From assembly GCA_036785705.1 (NCBI GenBank), contig JAWUZG010000359.1:744001-808000 (forward strand): a DNA stretch of 64,000 nt, given 5' to 3'. The stretch is from Acanthornis magna (lineage: Eukaryota > Chordata > Aves > Passeriformes > Acanthizidae). How positions within the stretch are numbered: position 1 is the first letter of the stretch; each line of letters begins with the position of its first letter. Below, piece by piece: positions 1 to 10,390 of this stretch. The notes under the pieces were generated by a model. The model ran no database searches. It had not been told where the DNA came from and saw only the letters and a list, made by a program, of their open reading frames with translations. The position numbers and the translations under genes are program-made.

Positions 1-639
1 GCAAAGATTTGGCAGCTGAGCTGCTGCCGGGAGTTGCAGGCGTCTGCCTGACAGTCAGTCCCTTGAGAGTGTCAATGTGCAGTCAGTCCCCTTTCCTAGG
101 GGAGGTTTTTCTAGCGTGTTCCTCCTTGGAGTGTGTGAGGGCTCCTGCTGGGGAAGTGGACAGCAAGCAAGGGCACTCTTGGTGGTGAAGGGAGAGAGAG
201 CTGCCCAGGAGTGTTGGTGTGGTGAGTTACATGGAGCTCTACTTGGGAATTGGGTTTTTTTGCTTGCTGTAAGATATGACTGCTTTCCTATTGTTTTCAT
301 AGAGTGCACTCCATTGTACTCTGTGTAGCCTCCCAGGAGCAGGTTTAGCTTTTCTATGGAGTGGTCAGTAATTGGGATTGAGTTGTCTGTGTCGAATCAT
401 TTGTGTTAGGGAAGAGCTGCTTTTCTAGGAATAGATCAGATGGGCCATTTGTAAGTGCTGCGGGACAGAGTTACTTAAAGCACTGGCTTTAAGTGTGAGG
501 CTGGGATTGGATGCAGCCGCCGCCAAGGCTCCTGTGTCTGAGAAGGAGTTGAGAAAGCCAAGGGCTGCTCTCTGGCCCTCGTGACTCAGTGGCCAGGCTG
601 CTCTGGGAGCCTTTGTGTGAATCTGCCAGCACAGCAGCG

Positions 640-1268
640 ACAGATGTCCCCGAGGAGCTTGTGTGAGTGCAGGTGAGATCAGAGCTCTTGAGCAGCCTGG
701 AGAGCCTGGGGATGTGGCCACGGAGCCGCCAGGATATCTGGTGACCTCGGGGTTCCTATGAGCAGAGGGAGCACTAAGATGTGCCCATGGCACCTGTGTA
801 AGTGCCTGTGGCTAAAGGGCTCTTTTGCAGCCTGGAGAGCCTTGGCATGTGGCCATGAAGCCACAGTGCGTGTCTGTGACATCAGAGCGCTTTGGCAGCA
901 TGGAAAGGCCTGGAATGGCTGCAGGGGCCAGAAGTGAGTGCCTGTGACATCAGAGCTGTCCAGCAGCAGCAGGGAGACGGAGGGAATGTCACAGGCCATG
1001 CCCTGTGAGTTGCTGTGACAGCGTGGCTCCTTAGCAGCGTGCAGATTGCCGGGATGTTACCCTGCAGGCCCTGGCATTGCCCTGGTCGTGTGTGTTGTTT
1101 AGGAAGATAGAGAGAGCCCTGGCATGTCCCCCTGGAAGGCCAGGGAGTGGCAGTTGCAAAAGAGCTCCTTAGCACTTAGAGACACGTGGGATGTCCCCAT
1201 GGAGGCACTGTGAGAGCCCGTGACCTCAGAGGTCTTTGGAAGCTGAGAGAGCCCCGGGATGCCATGGG
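640..1268. repeat. Degenerate ~70-bp tandem monomers, block 1 (recurs in every unit)
   Basis: About eight or nine diverged monomers of 65-80 bp. The recognisable order is GTGAGTGCCTGTGAC, then a TCAGAGCTCTTT-like segment, then AGCAGCCTGGAGAG, then a GGGATGTCCCCATGGAGG-like segment. Good examples begin near 798, 868, 936, 1006 and 1186. Monomers within a unit are strongly diverged, whereas the same monomer in successive units is nearly identical, the signature of a higher-order repeat. Confidence 0.8.
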
Positions 1269-1639
1269 ATGTGAGCATGGGGAGCCTGTGGGCAGGTGTG
1301 ATCTCCCTGCTTGTGCTGGTGCATCCCCCCCTGCCCTTTTTTCAGGCTGCAGCATGATATGAGAAATGCTGCTGAGGCCTTGGCCTTGACGAAGGCAGCG
1401 GGGCTGAGGTGCTGTGGAGCTTCTGAGAAACACTGTGTGCTGCCTGGAAGTGCTATGTTCTAAGGTGCTCCTGCTTTTTTTGCTTGTTGAACAGACTTTG
1501 AAATTTGTTTTTGCCTGGATGGCATCACATTGGTGTTGTCCCGCGTTCAGGGAAAGCTGCCAATGAGAAGTGGGGCCAGGCTGAAGGCTTGTTGTGACTA
1601 AAGGCCATGCCTTGGGGCCCTGTAAGCAGGGGTGCCAAA

Positions 1640-1834
1640 GGAGGCCCTGGCAGCTGTGCTGGGCCGCAGCAGCGGTGAGCAGCAAAGTCCCTGTGCGTGG
1701 GGCCTCTGCCAGCCGGCAGCTGTCCCGTTTGCTGCACTCGGGGGATCCGCGAAGGAGCACGGCTCCTGGGCCCCCGATCCTGCCGCTCCCCGAGGCCTCA
1801 GGCTTTGGCCGCTGAGAAGATGGCAAGGCACGTG
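1640..1834. promoter_or_regulatory. CpG-rich patch in the unit (possible repeat promoter)
   Basis: This is the most CpG-dense stretch of the unit, with many CG dinucleotides between 1660 and 1815. It ends at an AAGATGGC motif (1817-1824; a YY1-like core) and a CACGTG E-box (1829-1834). The same patch occurs once in each full copy. The E-box is CACATG in copies 11 and 12. There is no TATA box. Promoter activity is inference; the visible facts are only base composition and motif matches. Confidence 0.3.
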
Positions 1835-2034
1835 AAAGGAGTATTTCAGTAGCTTGGAGGGGAATTTTGCCTCGTAGAGCCTCTTTGTGTGCTTGTGGGA
1901 GTGCAGGTGTGCATGCGCTCTCTGCAATGTGGGAGAGGGGCTGCTCTGGTGGATTCAGAAGTGCTTTAGGTTTGTCCCTAAGTTAGGTCTCAAAGTTCCT
2001 GCAGTGCTATGGTAAGGCCTGTGTGGATCCTTTG

Positions 2035-2220
2035 CTGAGGTCTTGGGTTTCAGCTCAGTTCTAAGTGAAGTGTTGTGTAGTTGAAGTCCAGTTCAGTTGA
2101 AATGCCCTGAACTGCTGTTCCTGCCCTAAGTTGTTGATTTGAATTTGAGTTATCAAGTGAAATGTTGCTCAAGTTGAAGTGCTCCTAAGGGAAGTGCTCT
2201 TGAGCCTTTGAGCCATGTTC
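2035..2220. repeat. Short AAGTGAAGTG-type direct repeats inside unit
   Basis: A run of related short motifs: TTCTAAGTGAAGTG, AGTTGAAGTCCAGTTCAG, TCAAGTGAAATG, CAAGTTGAAGTGCTC and AGGGAAGTGCTC. They look like a worn-down minisatellite of about 12-20 bp, distinct from the 70-bp family. The same stretch occurs in each full copy. Confidence 0.5.
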
Positions 2221-2473
2221 TTCTTATCCTGACCCTTTCTCTTCTTTAGAGACACAGCCTCAGAAACACGGACAGACAGACAGAGATAATTTGGGTTTGA
2301 TTTCATTTTGGATTGATTGACTCTGGATTTTTGTTTGTTGCTTTTCCTCGCTGTGCTTTAAGCATGGTGTAAGTAGTAGAGTGAAGCTTGGCAAGGAAGC
2401 TTGTCGTGCTGTGGCTTTTCCATGAAATCTTTCTTTCCCGATAGCTTTCCTATGATTCTTGGAGTGATGTAAA

Positions 2474-3225
2474 AGTGCCTGTGCCATCACATCTCTTTAG
2501 CAGCGTGGAGCCACCTGGGATGTCAGCACCGAGGTGCTGGGAGTGAGTGCCTGTGACACCAGGGCTTCTGGGCAGCGTGCGGACTGCTGGCGTGTGCCTA
2601 TGGCTGTCCTGGGACGGCCTGTGAGCTCAGTGTTCTTTTGAAAGCTGGATAGCTCTGGCGCGTCCCCAGGGAGTTCCTGTGCCAAGATGTGACCTCCTGG
2701 CTCTTTGGCAGCCTGGAGATGGCTGGAGTGTGCCCAGGGGGCAAGTGTGAGTGTCAGGGACTTGCCAGCTCTTGAGGAGGATGGAGGGTGCAGGGATGTC
2801 CCCATGGAGGCCCTGTGAGTGCCCGTGAGCTGGCGGCACCTTAGCAGCGTGAGACTCGTGGGCTGTCAGCCCTGAGAGCCTGTTGAAGGCCGTGATGTGC
2901 GTGCAGAGAGGTTTGTCAAATGGGAGAGTCGTGGCATGTCCCTATGGAGCCGCTGGGGTTGTGTGTGCCCTCAGTGTTCTTGAGGAGCCTCGAGAGCCCT
3001 GGGACGGCCCCGTGGAAGCGCAGGGAGTGCCTGTGACATAGCAGCGGTGCCTGATGAGATCAAAGGGCCCTGGGATGTCAGCTTGGAATGGCTGTGAGTG
3101 CCTGAGAGCACACGTCTGTCTCTCATGGCCGGAGAGCTGTGGCAGGTGCCCATGGTAGGTGTGTGAGTGCAGGTGAGCTCAGGGCTCTGCAGAAGGCTGT
3201 AGGCCTGTGGGCTGTGAGGCTGGAA
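2474..3225. repeat. Degenerate ~70-bp tandem monomers, block 2 (recurs in every unit)
   Basis: The same monomer family as block 1, about ten copies, again in the same orientation. Examples begin near 2474, 2541, 2616, 2745, 2812, 3014 and 3086. The two blocks flank about 1.2 kb of sequence without this monomer, so the 3463-bp unit probably arose when a segment spanning two pieces of an older minisatellite was amplified. Confidence 0.78.
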
Positions 3226-3463
3226 GGCCTGGGAGTGCTTTGGAGCTGAGTGCTCTGTAGCAGTCGGGAGCCGCCTGGGAGGTTGTAGCAGGATGCTTTG
3301 GGCCGGCTGCTTTGCCTTGGAACGTGGTGCAGGCACTTGGAGCATGTGCTATTTGCAAATGTCTCTAGGTGTCTTTCAGAGGGCCAGCGTGTGTTGTTTT
3401 GGCCTTGAATTCTGCTGAAAGTCCTTCTGGCAAGGAAGCCTGCATGAAGGTGCTGCTAGTGAG

Positions 3464-6400
3464 GCAAAGATTTGGCAGCTGAGCTGCTGCCGGGAGTTGC
3501 AGGCGTCTGCCTGACAGTCAGTCCCTTGAGAGTGTCAATGTGCAGTCAGTCCCCTTTCCTAGGGGAGGTTTTTCTAGCGTGTTCCTCCTTGGAGTGTGTG
3601 AGGGCTCCTGCTGGGGAAGCGGACAGCAAGCAAGGGCACTCTTGGTGGTGAAGGGAGAGAGAGCTGCCCAGGAGTGTTGGTGTGGTGAGTTACATGGAGC
3701 TCTACTTGGGAATTGGGTTTTTTTGCTTGCTGTAAGATATGACTGCTTTCCTATTGTTTTCTTAGAGTGCACTCCATTGTACTCTGTGTAGCCTCCCAGG
3801 AGCAGGTTTAGCTTTTCTATGGAGTGGTCAGTAATTGGGATTGAGTTGTCTGTGTCGAATCATTTGTGTTAGGGAAGAGCTGCTTTTCTAGGAATAGATC
3901 AGATGGGCCATTTGTAAGTGCTGCGGGACAGAGTTACTTAAAGCACTGGCTTTAAGTGTGAGGCCGGGATTGGATGCAGCCGCCGCCAAGGCTCCTGTGT
4001 CTGAGAAGGAGTTGAGAAAGCCAAGGGCTGCTCTCTGGCCCTCGTGACTCAGTGGCCAGGCTGCTCTGGGAGGCTTTGTGTGAATCTGCCAGCACAGCAG
4101 CGACAGATGTCCCCGAGGAGCTTGTGTGAGTGCAGGTGAGATCAGAGCTCTTGAGCAGCCTGGAGAGCCTGGGGATGTGGCCACGGAGCCGCCAGGATAT
4201 CTGGTGACCTTGGGGTTCCTATGAGCAGAGGGAGCACTAAGATGTGCCCATGGCACCTGTGTAAGTGCCTGTGGCTAAAGGGCTCTTTTGCAGCCTGGAG
4301 AGCCTTGGCATGTGGCCATGAAGCCACAGTGCGTGTCTGTGACATCAGAGCGCTTTGGCAGCATGGAAAGGCCTGGAATGGCTGCAGGGGCCAGAAGTGA
4401 GTGCCTGTGACATCAGAGCTGTCCAGCAGCAGCAGGGAGACGGAGGGAATGTCACAGGCCATGCCCTGTGAGTTGCTGTGACAGCGTGGCTCCTTAGCAG
4501 CGTGCAGATTGCCGGGATGTTACCCTGTAGGCCCTGGCATTGCCCTGGTCGTGTGTGTTGTTTAGGAAGATAGAGAGAGCCCTGGCATGTCCCCCTGGAA
4601 GGCCAGGGAGTGGCAGTTGCAAAAGAGCTCCTTAGCACTTAGAGACACGTGGGATGTCCCCATGGAGGCACTGTGAGAGCCCGTGACCTCAGAGGTCTTT
4701 GGAAGCTGAGAGAGCCCCGGGATGCCATGGGATGTGAGCATGGGGAGCCTGTGGGCAGGTGTGATCTCCCTGCTTGTGCTGGTGCATCCCCCCCTGCCCT
4801 TTTTTCAGGCTGCAGCATGATATGAGAAATGCTGCTGAGGCCTTGGCCTTGACGAATGCAGCGGGGCTGAGGTGCTGTGGAGCTTCTGAGAAACACTGTG
4901 TGCTGCCTGGAAGTGCTGTGTTCTAAGGTGCTCCTGCTTTTTTTGCTTGTTGAACAGACTTTGAAATTTGTTTTTGCCTGGATGGCATCACATTGGTGTT
5001 GTCCCGCGTTCAGGGAAAGCTGCCGATGAGAAGTGGGGCCAGGCTGAAGGCTTGTTGTGACTAAAGGCCATGCCTTGGGGCCCTGTAAGCAGGGGTGCCA
5101 AAGGAGGCCCTGGCAGCTGTGCTGGGCCGCAGCAGCGGTGAGCAGCAAAGTCCCTGTGCGTGGGGCCTCTGCCAGCCGGCAGCTGTCCCGTTTGCTGCAC
5201 TCGGGGGATCCGCGAAGGAGCACGGCTCCTGGGCCCCCGATCCTGCCGCTCCCGGAGGCCTCAGGCTTTGGCCGCTGAGAAGATGGCAAGGCACGTGAAA
5301 GGAGTATTTCAGTAGCTTGGAGGGGAATTTTGCCTCGTAGAGCCTCTTTGTGTGCTTGTGGGAGTGCAGGTGTGCATGCGCTCTCTGCAATGTGGGAGAG
5401 GGGCTGCTCTGGTGGATTCAGAAGTGCTTTAGGTTTGTCCCTAAGTTAGGTCTCAAAGTTCCTGCAGTGCTATGGTAAGGCCTGTGTGGATCCTTTGCTG
5501 AGGTCTTGGGTTTCAGCTCAGTTCTAAGTGAAGTGTTGTGTAGTTGAAGTCCAGTTCAGTTGAAATGCCCTGAACTGCTGTTCCTGCCCTAAGTTGTTGA
5601 TTTGAATTTGAGTTATCAAGTGAAATGTTGCTCAAGTTGAAGTGCTCCTAAGGGAAGTGCTCTTGAGCCTTTGAGCCATGTTCTTCTTATCCTGACCCTT
5701 TCTCTTCTTTAGAGACACAGCCTCAGAAACACGGACAGACAGACAGAGATAATTTGGGTTTGATTTCATTTTGGATTGATTGACTCTGGATTTTTGTTTG
5801 TTGCTTTTCCTCGCTGTGCTTTAAGCATGGTGTAAGTAGTAGAGTGAAGCTTGGCAAGGAAGCTTGTCGTGCTGTGGCTTTTCCATGAAATCTTTCTTTC
5901 CCGATAGCTTTCCTATGATTCTTGGAGTGATGTAAAAGTGCCTGTGCCATCACATCTCTTTAGCAGCGTGGAGCCACCTGGGATGTCAGCACCGAGGTGC
6001 TGGGAGTGAGTGCCTGTGACACCAGGGCTTCTGGGCAGCGTGCGGACTGCTGGCGTGTGCCTATGGCTGTCCTGGGACGGCCTGTGAGCTCAGTGTTCTT
6101 TTGAAAGCTGGATAGCTCTGGCGCGTCCCCAGGGAGTTCCTGTGCCAAGATGTGACCTCCTGGCTCTTTGGCAGCCTGGAGATGGCTGGAGTGTGCCCAG
6201 GGGGCAAGTGTGAGTGTCAGGGACTTGCCAGCTCTTGAGGAGGATGGAGGGTGCAGGGATGTCCCCATGGAGGCCCTGTGAGTGCCCGTGAGCTGGCGGC
6301 ACCTTAGCAGCGTGAGACTCGTGGGCTGTCAGCCCTGAGAGCCTGTTGAAGGCCGTGATGTGCGTGCAGAGAGGTTTGTCAAATGGGAGAGTCGTGGCAT

Positions 6401-6926
6401 GTCCCTATGGAGCCGCTGGGGTTGTGTGTGCCCTCAGTGTTCTTGAGGAGCCTCGAGAGCCCTGGGACGGCCCCGTGGAAGCGCAGGGAGTGCCTGTGAC
6501 ATAGCAGCGGTGCCTGATGAGATCAAAGGGCCCTGGGATGTCAGCTTGGAATGGCTGTGAGTGCCTGAGAGCACACGTCTGTCTCTCATGGCCGGAGAGC
6601 TGTGGCAGGTGCCCATGGTAGGTGTGTGAGTGCAGGTGAGCTCAGGGCTCTGCAGAAGGCTGTAGGCCTGTGGGCTGTGAGGCTGGAAGGCCTGGGAGTG
6701 CTTTGGAGCTGAGTGCTCTGTAGCAGTCGGGAGCCGCCTGGGAGGTTGTAGCAGGATGCTTTGGGCCGGCTGCTTTGCCTTGGAACGTGGTGCAGGCACT
6801 TGGAGCATGTGCTATTTGCAAATGTCTCTAGGTGTCTTTCAGAGGGCCAGCGTGTGTTGTTTTGGCCTTGAATTCTGCTGAAAGTCCTTCTGGCAAGGAA
6901 GCCTGCATGAAGGTGCTGCTAGTGAG
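3464..6926. repeat. Macrosatellite copy 2
   Basis: Full copy, 3463 bp. It has T at u299, G at u610, T at u1394 and T at u3366. It shares the u3366 T with copies 1 and 11 and the u610 G with copies 3 and 13. A few single-base differences appear only here, for example GAAGCGGAC in place of GAAGTGGAC near 3619. Confidence 0.97.
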
Positions 6927-9900
6927 GCAAAGATTTGGCAGCTGAGCTGCTGCCGGGAGTTGCAGGCGTCTGCCTGACAGTCAGTCCCTTGAGAGTGTCA
7001 ATGTGCAGTCAGTCCCCTTTCCTAGGGGAGGTTTTTCTAGCGTGTTCCTCCTTGGAGTGTGTGAGGGCTCCTGCTGGGGAAGTGGACAGCAAGCAAGGGC
7101 ACTGTTGGTGGTGAAGGGAGAGAGAGCTGCCCAGGAGTGTTGGTGTGGTGAGTTACATGGAGCTCTACTTGGGAATTGGGTTTTTTTTGCTTGCTGTAAG
7201 ATATGACTGCTTTCCTATTGTTTTCTTAGAGTGCACTCCATTGTACTCTGTGTAGCCTCCCAGGAGCAGGTTTAGCTTTTCTATGGAGTGGTCAGTAATT
7301 GGGATTGAGTTGTCTGTGTCGAATCATTTGTGTTAGGGAAGAGCTGCTTTTCTAGGAATAGATCAGATGGGCCATTTGTAAGTGCTGCGGGACAGAGTTA
7401 CTTAAAGCACTGGCTTTAAGTGTGAGGCTGGGATTGGATGCAGCCGCCGCCAAGGCTCCTGTGTCTGAGAAGGAGTTGAGAAAGCCAAGGGCTGCTCTCT
7501 GGCCCTCGTGACTCAGTGGCCAGGCTGCTCTGGGAGGCTTTGTGTGAATCTGCCAGCACAGCAGCGACAGATGTCCCCGAGGAGCTTGTGTGAGTGCAGG
7601 TGAGATCAGAGCTCTTGAGCAGCCTGGAGAGCCTGGGGATGTGGCCACGGAGCCGCCAGGATATCTGGTGACCTCGGGGTTCCTATGAGCAGAGGGAGCA
7701 CTAAGATGTGCCCATGGCACCTGTGTAAGTGCCTGTGGCTAAAGGGCTCTTTTGCAGCCTGGAGAGCCTTGGCATGTGGCCATGAAGTCACAGTGCGTGT
7801 CTGTGACATCAGAGCGCTTTGGCAGCATGGAAAGGCCTGGAATGGCTGCAGGGGCCAGAGGTGAGTGCCTGTGACATCAGAGCTGTCCAGCAGCAGCAGG
7901 GAGACGGAGGGAATGTCACAGGCCATGCCCTGTGAGTTGCTGTGACAGCGTGGCTCCTTAGCAGCATGCAGATTGCCGGGATGTTACCCTGCAGGCCCTG
8001 GCATTGCCCTGGTCGTGTGTGTTGTTTAGGAAGATAGAGAGAGCCCTGGCATGTCCCCCTGGAAGGCCAGGGAGTGGCAGTTGCAAAAGAGCTCCTTAGC
8101 ACTTAGAGACACGTGGGATGTCCCCATGGAGGCACTGTGAGAGCCCGTGACCTCAGAGGTCTTTGGAAGCTGAGAGAGCCCCGGGATGCCATGGGATGTG
8201 AGCATGGGGAGCCTGTGGGCAGGTGTGATCTCCCTGCTTGTGCTGGTGCATCCCCCCCTGCCCTTTTTTCAGGCTGCAGCATGATATGAGAAATGCTGCT
8301 GAGGCCTTGGCCTTGACGAAGGCAGCGGGGCTGAGGTGCTGTGGAGCTTCTGAGAAACACTGTGTGCTGCCTGGAAGTGCTATGTTCTAAGGTGCTCCTG
8401 CTTTTTTTGCTTGTTGAACAGACTTTGAAATTTGTTTTTGCCTGGATGGCATCACATTGGTGTTGTCCCGTGTTCAGGGAAAGCTGCCGATGAGAAGTGG
8501 GGCCAGGCTGAAGGCTTGTTGTGACTAAAGGCCATGCCTTGGGGCCCTGTAAGCAGGGGTGCCAAAGGAGGCCCTGGCAGCTGTGCTGGGCCGCAGCAGC
8601 GGTGAGCAGCAAAGTCCCTGTGCGTGGGGCCTCTGCCAGCCGGCAGCTGTCCCGTTTGCTGCACTCGGGGGATCCGCGAAGGAGCACGGCTCCTGGGCCC
8701 CCGATCCTGCCGCTCCCGGAGGCCTCAGGCTTTGGCCGCTGAGAAGATGGCAAGGCACGTGAAAGGAGTATTTCAGTAGCTTGGAGGGGAATTTTGCCTC
8801 GTAGAGCCTCTTTGTGTGCTTGTGGGAGTGCAGGTGTGCATGCGCTCTCTGCAATGTGGGAGAGGGGCTGCTCTGGTGGATTCAGAAGTGCTTTAGGTTT
8901 GTCCCTAAGTTAGGTCTCAAAGTTCCTGCAGTGCTATGGTAAGGCCTGTGTGGATCCTTTGCTGAGGTCTTGGGTTTCAGCTCAGTTCTAAGTGAAGTGT
9001 TGTGTAGTTGAAGTCCAGTTCAGTTGAAATGCCCTGAACTGCTGTTCCTGCCCTAAGTTGTTGATTTGAATTTGAGTTATCAAGTGAAATGTTGCTCAAG
9101 TTGAAGTGCTCCTAAGGGAAGTGCTCTTGAGCCTTTGAGCCATGTTCTTCTTATCCTGACCCTTTCTCTTCTTTAGAGACACAGCCTCAGAAACACGGAC
9201 AGACAGACAGAGATAATTTGGGTTTGATTTCATTTTGGATTGATTGACTCTGGATTTTTGTTTGTTGCTTTTCCTCGCTGTGCTTTAAGCATGGTGTAAG
9301 TAGTAGAGTGAAGCTTGGCAAGGAAGCTTGTCGTGCTGTGGCTTTTCCATGAAATCTTTCTTTCCCGATAGCTTTCCTATGATTCTTGGAGTGATGTAAA
9401 AGTGCCTGTGCCATCACATCTCTTTAGCAGCGTGGAGCCACCTGGGATGTCAGCACCGAGGTGCTGGGAGTGAGTGCCTGTGACACCAGGGCTTCTGGGC
9501 AGCGTGCGGACTGCTGGCGTGTGCCTATGGCTGTCCTGGGACGGCCTGTGAGCTCAGTGTTCTTTTGAAAGCTGGATAGCTCTGGCGCGTCCCCAGGGAG
9601 TTCCTGTGCCAAGATGTGACCTCCTGGCTCTTTGGCAGCCTGGAGATGGCTGGAGTGTGCCCAGGGGGCAAGTGTGAGTGTCAGGGACTTGCCAGCTCTT
9701 GAGGAGGATGGAGGGTGCAGGGATGTCCCCATGGAGGCCCTGTGAGTGCCCGTGAGCTGGCGGCACCTTAGCAGCGTGAGACTCGTGGGCTGTCAGCCCT
9801 GAGAGCCTGTTGAAGGCCGTGATGTGCGTGCAGAGAGGTTTGTCAAATGGGAGAGTCGTGGCATGTCCCTATGGAGCCGCTGGGGTTGTGTGTGCCCTCA

Positions 9901-10390
9901 GTGTTCTTGAGGAGCCTCGAGAGCCCTGGGACGGCCCCGTGGAAGCGCAGGGAGTGCCTGTGACATAGCAGCGGTGCCTGATGAGATCAAAGGGCCCTGG
10001 GATGTCAGCTTGGAATGGCTGTGAGTGCCTGAGAGCACACGTCTGTCTCTCATGGCCGGAGAGCTGTGGCAGGTGCCCATGGTAGGTGTGTGAGTGCAGG
10101 TGAGCTCAGGGCTCTGCAGAAGGCTGTAGGCCTGTGGGCTGTGAGGCTGGAAGGCCTGGGAGTGCTTTGGAGCTGAGTGCTCTGTAGCAGTCGGGAGCCG
10201 CCTGGGAGGTTGTAGCAGGATGCTTTGGGCCGGCTGCTTTGCCTTGGAACGTGGTGCAGGCACTTGGAGCATGTGCTATTTGCAAATGTCTCCAGGTGTC
10301 TTTCAGAGGGCCAGCGTGTGTTGTTTTGGCCTTGAATTCTGCTGAAAGTCCTTCTGGCAAGGAAGCCTGCATGAAGGTGCTGCTAGTGAG
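6927..10390. repeat. Macrosatellite copy 3
   Basis: Full copy, 3464 bp. The extra base is an eighth T in the T-run near u257-264, a length variant shared with copy 5. It has G at u610 and T at u1544. It also carries AGAGGTGAG near u935, a state otherwise seen only in copy 14. Confidence 0.97.

Larger units (their letters stand above)
1..3463. repeat. Macrosatellite copy 1 (reference unit)
   Basis: I use this copy for unit coordinates (u). Informative positions are u299 (A/T), u340 (C/T), u610 (C/G), u948 (C/T), u1394 (G/T), u1544 (C/T), u1562 (A/G), u1744 (G/C), u1791 (C/G/A), u1832 (G/A), u3065 (G/A), u3366 (T/C) and u3382 (G/A). Copy 1 carries A, C, C, C, G, C, A, G, C, G, G, T, G at these sites. 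Plan of the unit: u1-640 mostly unique; u640-1268 first block of ~70-bp monomers; u1270-2470 middle section with the CpG-rich patch; u2474-3225 second monomer block; u3225-3463 tail. Confidence 0.97.

Noticed and set aside
77..328. Plus-strand 83-codon open frame at the start of each unit
   Set aside because: A single-base T-run length change in copies 3 and 5 truncates it to 67 codons. It has no recognisable domain and overlaps an equally long minus-strand frame.
425..1175. Further minus-strand open frames of 97-122 codons in each unit
   Set aside because: They run through the 70-bp minisatellite monomers and exist because stops are rare on the minus strand of a G/T-rich sequence. No domain, splice pattern or codon signal supports them.
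1176..1826. 216-codon minus-strand open frame conserved in all 13 full copies
   Set aside because: Its conservation follows from near identity of the units. Most of the differences between copies within it change the amino acid (R/W, A/T, L/I, S/C, G/R, V/G) and few are silent, so there is no sign of purifying selection. The protein is low in recognisable structure and overlaps other open frames in the CpG-rich patch.
640..3225. CRISPR-like or phage-type repeat array
   Set aside because: The monomers are diverged, contiguous and without unique spacers, and the context is a vertebrate gene.
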